The notes under the pieces: model-generated
Database searches by the model: none
What the model was told of the DNA's origin: nothing
The model's input: the letters and a program-made list of their open reading frames with translations, nothing else
Source: Isoptericola sp044389085
GTDB taxonomy: Bacteria; Actinomycetota; Actinomycetes; Actinomycetales; Cellulomonadaceae
DNA length: 64,000 bases
Direction: 5' to 3'
Assembly: GCF_044389085.1 (NCBI RefSeq)
Contig: NZ_JBIRXP010000007.1
Coordinates: 157,702-221,701, forward strand
Shown: one piece after another, positions 57,522 to 64,000 of the stretch
Layout: each line of letters opens with the position of its first letter
Numbering within the stretch: the stretch's first letter is position 1
Program-made: the position numbers and the translations under genes

Positions 57522-58127
57522 ATGACGACGACCACCGACCCGGATCCCGTCGCCGCCCGCTGCTTCGGCGACGGCGACCCGCTGTACGAGGCGTACCACG
57601 ACACCGAGTGGGGCGTGCCGGTGCACGGCGAGGCCGCGCTGCTCGAGCGGATCGCGCTGGAGGGGTTCCAGTCCGGCCTGTCGTGGATCACCGTGCTGCG
57701 CAAGCGCCCCGCGTTCCGGGAGGTGTTCCTCGACTTCGAGCCCGAACGCGTCGCCGCGCTCGGCACGGACGACGTCGAGCGGCTCCTCGGCGACGCCCGG
57801 ATCATCCGCAACCGGCAGAAGATCGAGGCCACCATCGGCAACGCGAGGGCCGTGCTCGCCCTGCACGACGACGGCCGCACGCTCGACGAGCTGTTCTGGT
57901 CGTTCGCGCCGCCCGCCCGCGAGCGCCGGCTCCACGGCTGGGACACCGTCCCGGCCAGCACCCCCGAGTCGGTGGCGCTGGCCAAGGCGCTCAAGAAGGA
58001 GGGCTTCCGCTTCTTCGGCCCGACGACGGCGTACGCGGCCATGCAGGCCTGCGGGCTCGTGGACGACCACCTCGCGACGTGCCCGGTGGTCACGGGCCGC
58101 CGGTCAGCGGCCGGCAGCGCGGCGTAG
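57522..58127 (+). CDS. tag: DNA-3-methyladenine glycosylase I
   Basis: 201 residues, usual for Tag. Zinc-binding Cys near the N-terminus (RCFGDGDPLYEAYHDTEWG) and His/Cys near the C-terminus (DDHLATCP); substrate-pocket region LLERIALEGFQSGLSWITVLRKR and RFFGPTTAYAAMQACGLV. Excises 3-methyladenine from alkylated DNA. ATG 57522. Its 3' end overlaps the convergent DoxX gene by 24 bp. Confidence 0.95.
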   Translation: MTTTTDPDPVAARCFGDGDPLYEAYHDTEWGVPVHGEAALLERIALEGFQSGLSWITVLRKRPAFREVFLDFEPERVAALGTDDVERLLGDARIIRNRQKIEATIGNARAVLALHDDGRTLDELFWSFAPPARERRLHGWDTVPASTPESVALAKALKKEGFRFFGPTTAYAAMQACGLVDDHLATCPVVTGRRSAAGSAA

Positions 58128-58544
58128 CGCGGCGAACGCCCCCGTCGACCAGAGCGCGAGCGCGACGAGTGCCGGCTGGAAGAACAGCCGGGCGAACCGC
58201 TTGGCGTCGGTGTCGAGCCCGAAACCGTCCTGGTGCTCGAGCCACTGGCCGACGTTCCCGGGGAAGATCACCACGAAAAAGGCTGCGACGAGCAGCCCGA
58301 CCGCGACCTTCCACCGGGGCAGCAGGACCAGGGAGCCTCCCAGCACGATCTCGACCACGCCGGACGCGAGGACGGTGACGTCCTCGTCGACGGGGAACCA
58401 GGACGGCACCTGAGCACGGAACTCCTCGCGGGCGACCGTGAGGTGCGTGACGCCTGCGCCCGCGAGCGCCAGCCCCAGGGCCACCCGGCCGAGGGTGCGG
58501 GGCGTCGAGGTGCGGGCCGGGCGGGCGAGCTCCTGCAGGTCCAT
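58104..58544 (-). CDS. DoxX-family membrane protein
   Basis: 146 residues with four membrane helices: GRVALGLALAGAGVTHL, VLASGVVEIVLGGSLVLLP, VAVGLLVAAFFVVIFPGNVGQWLEH and PALVALALWSTGAFA. Matches the DoxX/DoxD-like small membrane family; FPGNVGQWLEHQDGFGLDTDAKRFARLFFQP is typical. Role uncertain, possibly redox or envelope-linked. Convergent overlap with tag. Confidence 0.85.
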   Translation of the reverse strand: MDLQELARPARTSTPRTLGRVALGLALAGAGVTHLTVAREEFRAQVPSWFPVDEDVTVLASGVVEIVLGGSLVLLPRWKVAVGLLVAAFFVVIFPGNVGQWLEHQDGFGLDTDAKRFARLFFQPALVALALWSTGAFAALRRAAGR

Positions 58545-58636
58545 GTCGCGATGCTCGCAGCGCCGCCGCCGGTCCGCACCCGCGACGCCGGGGTTCCGGC
58601 CGGGCGGGGGCAGCGCCGACCTGGTGCAATGGCCGG

Positions 58637-59362
58637 GTGCTGGGATTCTGGTGGGGCCTGGTCGGCAGCTCGTCGCTGCTGATCGGCGCCGCCCTCGTCC
58701 TGTGGCGGACGCCGAGCCGGCGGCTCACGGGCCTCGTCATGGCGTTCGGCGCGGGCGTGCTCATCAGCGCGGTCGCGTACGACCTGGTCGAGGACGCGTC
58801 ACGGGCGGCGAGCGGCTGGGTGCTGCTCGCCGGGCTGGCCGCGGGGGCGCTGACGTTCTTCGTCGGCGACCTGCTCATCGACCGGCGCGGCGGCCGCGAC
58901 CGCAAACGGTCCACGGGGGCGCAGTCGGCGGGATCGGGCGGCGCCATCGCGCTCGGCACCGTGCTGGACGGGGTCCCCGAGTCGGTGGTGCTGGGTTCCA
59001 CGCTGGTGGGCGGCGGCGGGGTGAGCGTCGCGGTGCTCGCCGCGGTGTTCATCTCCAACCTGCCCGAGGCGATGTCCGCCACGGTGGGGCTGCGCCAGGC
59101 GGGCACGTCGACCGCCCGGCTGGCGTTGCTGTGGGGCGGCACGACCGTCGTCTCCGCCGTCGCCGCGGGCATCGGCTACGCGGTGCTGGGCGCCGCCGAC
59201 CCGGTGACCATCGCCGTCGTGCAGGCCTTCGCCGCCGGCGCGCTGCTGACCATGCTCGTGGACACGATGATCCCCGAGGCGACCGAGTTCGGCGGCCCCG
59301 TCACCGGGCTCGTCACCGTGCTCGGCTTCGCCACCGCCTTCGGGCTGTCGGCCCTGGGCTAG
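58637..59362 (+). CDS. ZIP-family metal transporter
   Basis: 241 residues, about eight helices. Helix 4-5 signatures of ZIP proteins are recognisable: GTVLDGVPESVVLGSTLV (the usual His-Asn before the Asp-Gly are replaced) and FISNLPEAMSATVGL. A charged loop DRRGGRDRKRST lies between helices 3 and 4. It probably moves zinc or another divalent cation into the cytoplasm; altered metal-site residues leave specificity open. GTG start; stop overlaps the end of the convergent acetyltransferase pseudogene by 4 bp. Confidence 0.82.
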   Translation: MLGFWWGLVGSSSLLIGAALVLWRTPSRRLTGLVMAFGAGVLISAVAYDLVEDASRAASGWVLLAGLAAGALTFFVGDLLIDRRGGRDRKRSTGAQSAGSGGAIALGTVLDGVPESVVLGSTLVGGGGVSVAVLAAVFISNLPEAMSATVGLRQAGTSTARLALLWGGTTVVSAVAAGIGYAVLGAADPVTIAVVQAFAAGALLTMLVDTMIPEATEFGGPVTGLVTVLGFATAFGLSALG

Positions 59363-60037
59363 GTCCTCGGGCCGGCGCTGCCGACCTGCGCCGCCGCCTC
59401 CTCGAGCTCGGCGACGGTGCCCGCCATGATCGTCCGCACGTGCGCGGTCACGTGCTCGACCGGCCAGTCCCACCACGCCACGGCGAGCAGCCGCGCGACG
59501 TCGTCGGCGTCGTGACGGGTCCTCAGGAGCCGGGCAGGATTGCCGCCGACGATGCCGTAGTCGGGCACGTCGCGCGTGACCACGGCGCCCGCCGCGACGA
59601 TCGCCCCGTGGCCGATGCGGACGCCGGGCATGACCGTGGCCCCGTGGCCGAACCAGACGTCGTTGCCGACCACCGTGTCGCCGCGGCCGGGCAGGCCCGT
59701 GATGAGGTCGAAGTGCTCCGCCCACGCGCCGCCCATGGTGGGGAACGGGAAGGTGGACGGCCCGTCCATGCGGTGGTTGGCGCCGTTCATGATGAAGCGC
59801 GTGCCCGTCCCCAGCGCGCAGTACCGGCCGATCACGAGCCGCTCCGGGCCGTAGCTCCGGGCCGTAGTGGTAGAGCACGTTGCGCGTCTCGAAGGCGGTC
59901 GGGTCGTCCGGGTCGTCGTAGTAGGAGAAGTCCCCGACGTCGACCAGCGGCGAGGTCACGAGCGGCTTGAGCAGGACGACGCGCGGCTGGTCGGGCATCG
60001 GGTGGAGCACCGTGGGGTCGGGCAGGACGGGAGGCAT
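59359..60037 (-). pseudogene. CatB/Vat-type hexapeptide acetyltransferase, frameshifted by a 13-bp duplication
   Basis: N-terminal part (VLLKPLVTSPLVDVGDFSYYDDPDDPTAFETRNVLYHYGPE) and C-terminal part (IGRYCALGTGTRFIMNGANHRMDG, then VVGNDVWFGHGATVMPGVRIGHGAIVAAGAVVTRDVPDYGIVGGNPARLL) of one xenobiotic acetyltransferase are in different frames. The cause is visible: 13 bases (TACGGCCCGGAGC in sense) are repeated in tandem at 59841-59866. Removing one copy restores YHYGPERLVIGRYCAL. The catalytic-type His is in MNGANHRM. Vat/Cat-type members acetylate streptogramins or chloramphenicol; this copy is probably inactive. Confidence 0.9.
59841..59866. repeat. 13-bp perfect tandem duplication in acetyltransferase gene
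   Basis: GCTCCGGGCCGTA at 59841-59853 and 59854-59866. It shifts the reading frame by one base and inactivates the gene; reversible by slippage or recombination. Confidence 0.92.
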
Positions 60038-60061
60038 GACGACGACAGCTCCTCTCGTGGG

Positions 60062-60460
60062 TCAGGACTCGGTGGGCGCGAGCGTGCGCACGACGTCGAA
60101 CTCGTTGCCCTCGGGGTCGGCCATGACCACCCAGGTCCGGTCGGCGCCCTGGCCGACGTCCGCCCGCGTGGCGCCGAGGTCGAGCAGCCGGGCCACCTCG
60201 TCGGCGGTGCTGCGGTCGACCGGGCTGATGTCCAGGTGGAGGCGGTTCTTCACGGTCTTGCCCTCCGGCACCCGGGTGAACACCATCGTCGGCGGCATCT
60301 GACGGGCTCGGATGTCGTCGACGGTCGGCACCCACGAGGCGATCTCGACCATGCCCTCGCCCCGGTCGAGCACGGTGAAGTCCAGGACGGCGCACCAGAA
60401 GGCCGCCAGGCGCTCCGGGTCGTGGCAGTCGATGTTCAGCTCGGTGAACCTGCTCGTCAT
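60062..60460 (-). CDS. VOC-family (glyoxalase-like) protein
   Basis: 132 residues, two beta-alpha-beta-beta-beta modules: FTELNIDCHDPERLAAFWCAVLDF, then VKNRLHLDISPVDRSTADEVARLLDLGA and TWVVMADPEGNEFDVVRTL. Metal-type residues H, H and E occur at the usual places (NIDCHD, RLHLDI, EGNEFDV). Function unknown; members include glyoxalases, dioxygenases and resistance proteins. 24 bp upstream of the acetyltransferase pseudogene on the same strand, so the two were probably an operon. Confidence 0.87.
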   Translation of the reverse strand: MTSRFTELNIDCHDPERLAAFWCAVLDFTVLDRGEGMVEIASWVPTVDDIRARQMPPTMVFTRVPEGKTVKNRLHLDISPVDRSTADEVARLLDLGATRADVGQGADRTWVVMADPEGNEFDVVRTLAPTES

Positions 60461-60528
60461 GACTCTCCCTCGAGCGCGTGCCTGCGGCGACGGACGTCGC
60501 GGGAGCGATCCTGGCACACCCGATGGCG

Positions 60529-60564
60529 GACGGCGGCCGGGGACAGGTGGCCCCGGCCGCCGTC
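60529..60564 (-). terminator. strong terminator hairpin after the GH2 gene
   Basis: Perfect 14-bp arms GACGGCGGCCGGGG/CCCCGGCCGCCGTC with an 8-base loop, 14 bp past the GH2 stop codon. Confidence 0.75.
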
Positions 60565-60578
60565 GGGCGGCGACGGCG

Positions 60579-62453
60579 TCAGACCGCCGCGCGGTCCGCC
60601 TCCTCGACGGCCGCGACCTGCTGCTGCACCTCGCGGACGCGGGCGACGTCGAGCTTCTCGGAGCGGTCGAAGCGGTAGATGCCGTTCTGCTCCTGGAAGA
60701 CGTCGGTGAGCTGCGTGTAGCAGTAGCCGAACATGAGCGGGTCGCCGAGCAGCACGTCGGTGAGGCCGCGGAACCGGGCGTGGAACTCCTCCTCGTCCGC
60801 GACCCGCTGGCCGTAGCCCCACGACTCGGCGGTGTCGTTACCCGCGGCGGCCGCCGCCTGCGGGTTCCACCAGATGCCGCCGTACTCGGAGACGAAGTAG
60901 GGCTGCCCGCGGTAGGGCAGCGACATCGCCGCGTCGGGGCGGCGGTTCTCGTACGGCGCGCCGTCGGCCAGCCCGGACATCTGCCGGGCGAACTCGGCCG
61001 GGTCCTGCTCGTAGCTGTGCGAGTCCCAGACGTCGGTCTCCAGCACGCGGTGCGAGTAGCCGCTGGCGTCGATCACCGGGCGCGACGGGTCTGCGAGCTT
61101 GGTGGCGAGGAACATGCCACGGGTGACGTCGTCGAGCACGGTCAGCCGGTCGTGCAGGTCCTGGTGCGTCTCGTTGAGGGGGCACCAGCCGACGATCGAC
61201 GGGTGCGAGTGGTCGCGCTCCAGCACCTCCAGCCACTGGGTGGTGAACGACGCGGTGGGCTGCTGGTTGTGGCCGACGGTGCCCTGCCCGCTCACGCCCC
61301 AGTCGCCGAACTCGCCCCACACGAGGTAGCCGAGGCGGTCCGCGTGGAACAGGAAGCGTTCCTCGAAGACCTTCTGGTGCAGGCGCGCGCCGTTGAACCC
61401 GGCCTCCAGGCCGAGCTCGATGTCGCGCACCAGCGCGGCGTCGGACGGCGCCGTCATCAAGGACTCGGGCCAGTACCCCTGGTCGAGCACCAGGCGCTGG
61501 AAGACGGCGCGCCCGTTGATCCGCACGGCCTGGCCGTCGATCGCGACGGACCGCAGGCCCGCGTAGGAGTCGACGGCGTCGACGAGCAGGCCGTCGCCGT
61601 CGCGCAGCTCCACGCGCAGGCCGTACAGGTGCGGGTCCCCCGGGCCCCACAGGCGCACGCGGTCGTCGGGCACGACGACGCGCAGCGCGGGCGCGAGGTC
61701 GACGTCGGCGCGCGCGGTCGCGGTGGCGACGACGCCGTCGGCGTCGGTGAGCGTCGCGGTCACGGTGTGGCCGGGCCGGTTCGCGGAGAGAGGCAGCACG
61801 ACGTCGAACGCGCTGCTCGCCACGTGGGGCGTGATGCGCGGGCGGCGCAGGTGCGCGGCGGGCACGGGCTCCAGCCAGACCGTCTGCCAGATGCCGGTGG
61901 TGCGCGTGTACTGGCAGTGCGTGTTCGCGTACCAGGTGGCCTGCTTGCCGCGGGCCTGGCGGGCGTCGCGCGGGTCGCGGGCCCGCACGATGACGGTGAC
62001 CGTGTCCCCCGGGGCGGCGACGCCGTGCAGGTCGGCGGTGAAGGGCGAGAACCCGCCGCGGTGGCGCACCACCTCGGTGCCGTCCACCCACACGGTGGTG
62101 TCGTGGTCCACGGCACCGAAGTGCAGCAGCACGTGCGTGTCGGCGCCGTCGACGGCGGCCCACTCGGCGGGGACGGTCACCTCGCGGCGGTACCAGACCG
62201 CCTCGAGGAAGTCGGTGTCGCCGACGCCGGACAGCTCCGACTCCGGGGCGAACGGCACGGTGATGGCGCCGGTGAGCTCGCGGTCGCGGAGCCCCCGCTC
62301 GAGCCCGGAGTCGCCGCGGTCCAGCTCGAACTGCCAGGTGCCGTTGAGGTTGAGCCAGCGCTCACGCACCACCTGCGGGCGGGGGTACTCGGGGCGAGGG
62401 ACGTCGATGCCGCCCGGAGCGGACGGCGGGTCGAGGTGGGGCGGGAAGGACAT
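60579..62453 (-). CDS. GH2 family glycosidase (beta-glucuronidase/galactosidase-like)
   Basis: 624 residues, no signal peptide. Sugar-binding jelly-roll (about 30-185: WLNLNGTWQFELDRG, VWYRREVTVP), immunoglobulin-like domain (about 190-290) and TIM barrel with acid/base Glu428 (CPLNETHQD) and nucleophile Glu523 (FVSEYGGI). This compact three-domain layout is common in unassigned GH2 enzymes; glucuronidase, galactosidase or arabinosidase activity cannot be told apart here. ATG 62453 with GGAG. Downstream of its LacI regulator and opposite a new sugar ABC operon. Confidence 0.9.
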   Translation of the reverse strand: MSFPPHLDPPSAPGGIDVPRPEYPRPQVVRERWLNLNGTWQFELDRGDSGLERGLRDRELTGAITVPFAPESELSGVGDTDFLEAVWYRREVTVPAEWAAVDGADTHVLLHFGAVDHDTTVWVDGTEVVRHRGGFSPFTADLHGVAAPGDTVTVIVRARDPRDARQARGKQATWYANTHCQYTRTTGIWQTVWLEPVPAAHLRRPRITPHVASSAFDVVLPLSANRPGHTVTATLTDADGVVATATARADVDLAPALRVVVPDDRVRLWGPGDPHLYGLRVELRDGDGLLVDAVDSYAGLRSVAIDGQAVRINGRAVFQRLVLDQGYWPESLMTAPSDAALVRDIELGLEAGFNGARLHQKVFEERFLFHADRLGYLVWGEFGDWGVSGQGTVGHNQQPTASFTTQWLEVLERDHSHPSIVGWCPLNETHQDLHDRLTVLDDVTRGMFLATKLADPSRPVIDASGYSHRVLETDVWDSHSYEQDPAEFARQMSGLADGAPYENRRPDAAMSLPYRGQPYFVSEYGGIWWNPQAAAAAGNDTAESWGYGQRVADEEEFHARFRGLTDVLLGDPLMFGYCYTQLTDVFQEQNGIYRFDRSEKLDVARVREVQQQVAAVEEADRAAV

Positions 62454-62540
62454 CGCGGGCTCCGTTGCATCGTCGTCGAGAGAGCGGCGGCCGGGTCCAG
62501 CGTCGCCGCTGCCCTGAGTGGACCACAGGACCACCCGACG

Positions 62541-62552
62541 ATGCAACGTTGA
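62541..62552. promoter_or_regulatory. LacI operator-like site before the GH2 gene
   Basis: TGCAACGTTGAA, 88 bp upstream of the GH2 start and just past the lacI-type stop. Shares the core GCAACGTTG with the sites at 63774-63797; a half-site CCGTTGCAT lies at 62462-62470. Confidence 0.6.
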
Positions 62553-62553
62553 A

Positions 62554-63690
62554 TCAGCCTCGTGCTGCGCGCGTGCTCTCGCGGACCAGCAGCCGGTGCG
62601 GCACCACCAGGTCCACGACGTCGGGGCCACCGCCACCCGGCGCGGCCGCGCCGGAGGCCAGGTCGAGGTCAGACGTCGAGGCGGGATCGATCCGGCCCAC
62701 CAGCCGCTCCACGGCCGCCTCCGCGATCGCGCTGACGTCCGGGGCCACGGTCGTCAGCGACGGGTTCGCGTATCGTCCGTCCTCCGTGTTGTCCCAGCCG
62801 GCGACCGCCACGTCGTCGGGCACGCTGATCCCGTTGGTCCGCAGCGCGAACACGGCACCCAGCGCGAGCTCGTCGTTGGCGCACACGAGACCGTCGATCT
62901 CGCCCGTGCGAGCGAGCACGGCCCCGACGGCAGCGGCCCCGTCCGCGCGCGAGAACCTGCCGCCCGGCAGGATCCAGCGCTCGTCGACCGTGACCCCCGC
63001 CTCCGCGCAGGCGGCGCGGAAGCCTCGCAGCCGCGGCGCACCGGTCCGGGCGAGCGCCTCGGGCTCCGCACCCAGGAAGCCGAGCCGACGCCGGCCCGAC
63101 GCGACCAGGTGCCGGGTGACCTCCTCCGCCGCCGCCACGTTGTCGATGCTCACGTGGTCGGTGCGGCGGCCGCCGGCCAGCCCGGGATCGTCCCGCTCGC
63201 CCAGGAGCACCATCGGGGTCGCCCCTCGGAGCCCCGAGATCTCGGCCGGACCGAGGGACAGCGGCGAGAAGACGATCCCGTCGATCGCATGGACGGCGAA
63301 CCCGCGCGCGACCTCGAGCTCGACGTCCCGGTCCCCACGGGTCTCCTCGATGAGCACGCGGTAGCCCCGGGCCCCGGCGACCTCGATCATGACGTGGGCC
63401 AGCTCGGCGAAGTACGGGGCGTGGATCCACGGGACGGCCAGGGCGAAGGTCCGGGTCCGGCCCTGGCGCAGCTGCCGGCCCGCGAGGCTCGGGCGGTACC
63501 CGAGCTCCGCGATGACCCCCTCCACCCGCGCCCGGGTGGCCTCACCGACGCGGCCCGTGCCGTTCACGACGTTCGACACCGTCTTCCACGAGACCCCGGC
63601 GGCCGCGGCGACGTCCTTGATCCCCGGCGACCTGACCCGCCCGCGCCCTGCGCCCCGGCTCGCGCCGTCCGTCGTGCCCTGCTCGACCAC
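62554..63690 (-). CDS. LacI-family regulator of the GH2/ABC locus
   Basis: About 378 residues. LacI headpiece after a short basic leader (GIKDVAAAAGVSWKTVSNVVNGTGRVGEATRARVEGVIAELGYRPS), then sensor domain (FALAVPWIHAPYFAELAHVMIEVAGARG, SIDNVAAAEEVTRHLVASGRRRLGFLG, DDVAVAGWDNTEDGRYANPSLTTVAPD). GTG 63690 with AGGGGG 4 bp upstream is the chosen start; others upstream are possible. Upstream of GH2 on the same strand and divergent from a sugar permease gene, with matching palindromes at both ends of the gene. Confidence 0.9.
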   Translation of the reverse strand: MVEQGTTDGASRGAGRGRVRSPGIKDVAAAAGVSWKTVSNVVNGTGRVGEATRARVEGVIAELGYRPSLAGRQLRQGRTRTFALAVPWIHAPYFAELAHVMIEVAGARGYRVLIEETRGDRDVELEVARGFAVHAIDGIVFSPLSLGPAEISGLRGATPMVLLGERDDPGLAGGRRTDHVSIDNVAAAEEVTRHLVASGRRRLGFLGAEPEALARTGAPRLRGFRAACAEAGVTVDERWILPGGRFSRADGAAAVGAVLARTGEIDGLVCANDELALGAVFALRTNGISVPDDVAVAGWDNTEDGRYANPSLTTVAPDVSAIAEAAVERLVGRIDPASTSDLDLASGAAAPGGGGPDVVDLVVPHRLLVRESTRAARG

Positions 63691-63773
63691 TCGTCCCCCT
63701 CGCACCCGCCGGCCACCTGGGCCGGTCCGCGCGTCACCTCTTGACGGCGACGCCTTCCGTAGTTCATCGTGAT

Positions 63774-63797
63774 CCAACGTTAGACCGCAACGTTGCA
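63774..63797. promoter_or_regulatory. paired LacI operators between regulator and ABC permease gene
   Basis: CCAACGTTAG (63774-63783) and CGCAACGTTGCA (63786-63797, containing the perfect palindrome GCAACGTTGC). Central CG as in LacI operators. They lie 84 bp from the regulator start and 40 bp from the divergent permease start. Confidence 0.72.
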
Positions 63798-63836
63798 CCA
63801 CGGGTCGAGGACGACCCCCGAGAGATCGGATGCGCA

Positions 63837-64000
63837 GTGACCGTGACCGGTGAGCCGATGGCGGCGACACCCGACGCGCCCCGCCAAGACAGCGTCCGCG
63901 GCGCCGCCAAGCGCCGTCGTGAGGCGGGTGCGGGGTTCGCGTTCTTGTCGCCGTGGTTGGTGGGTTTTGTGGTGTTGACGGCGTTCCCGATGGTGGCGTC
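63837..64000 (+). CDS. sugar ABC transporter permease, N-terminus only
   Basis: First 54 residues of a MalF-type permease: polar N-terminus (about 1-33, rich in Arg/Ala) then the start of helix 1, FAFLSPWLVGFVVLTAFPMVAS, which is characteristic. GTG 63837; ATG 63858 is a possible later start. The last 60 bases use TTG, GTG and TTT codons instead of the C-ending codons seen elsewhere. The rest of the operon lies beyond the right edge. Confidence 0.82.
   Translation, partial: MTVTGEPMAATPDAPRQDSVRGAAKRRREAGAGFAFLSPWLVGFVVLTAFPMVA

Overview
The window is high-GC actinobacterial DNA (G or C in nearly every third codon position, many GTG starts, short spacers, many 4-bp ATGA/GTGA overlaps). The gene content (hutHUI with an IclR regulator, several sugar ABC operons each with its own LacI-type regulator, GH127/GH31/GH2 enzymes, a DUF222-HNH gene with an SOS box, actinobacterial HrpA) fits a polysaccharide-degrading Micrococcales bacterium, probably Promicromonosporaceae or Cellulomonadaceae. 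The family assignment is inference. No rRNA, tRNA, CRISPR array or transposase was seen.

Layout. 1-9.9 kb: truncated dicarboxylate/glutamate symporter, then histidine utilisation: hutG alone on +, hutH-hutU-hutI on -, and a divergent IclR regulator (hutR) behind a textbook HutR-type palindrome. An ABC exporter-TetR operon sits between hutG and hutI. 10-20 kb: small lipoprotein; GntR/MHS transporter/idonate-type dehydrogenase module; siderophore reductase; FitA/FitB-like toxin-antitoxin with a 52-bp palindromic operator; epoxide hydrolase with WYL regulator; DUF4190 protein; 2-hydroxyacid dehydrogenase; methyltransferase. 20-31 kb: six-gene sugar operon (2-hydroxyacid dehydrogenase, DUF2264, binding protein, two permeases, DUF624/YesL-like protein) controlled by a DeoR-headed LacI-type regulator, next to a second regulator of the same unusual architecture facing an acyltransferase fused to an all-alpha domain. 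31-45 kb: frameshifted vanZ, hrpA, CPBP protease, GH114, phosphotransferase-like protein, PspC, macrodomain, SOS-controlled DUF222-HNH gene, APC permease, ketoacyl synthase. 45-57 kb: LacI-binding protein-two permeases-GH127-GH31-modular glycosidase locus with three CGAACCGGTTCG-type operators, likely for an arabinose-containing polysaccharide. 57-64 kb: tag glycosylase, DoxX, ZIP transporter, an acetyltransferase broken by a 13-bp duplication, VOC protein, GH2 with LacI regulator and the start of a divergent sugar ABC operon.

The most unusual signal is a family of four palindromes of exactly 42 bp with termini TGTCAG...CTGAC(A/G). Two lie in tandem and in frame inside hutH, one in frame inside hrpA, and one forms a hairpin between a binding-protein gene and its permease gene. 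The three coding copies are read in the same frame and give similar peptides (LSD/LSG ... SDNS/PDDS), as in intragenic palindromic elements of the Rickettsia type. Both complete sugar ABC operons carry a strong hairpin directly after the binding-protein gene.
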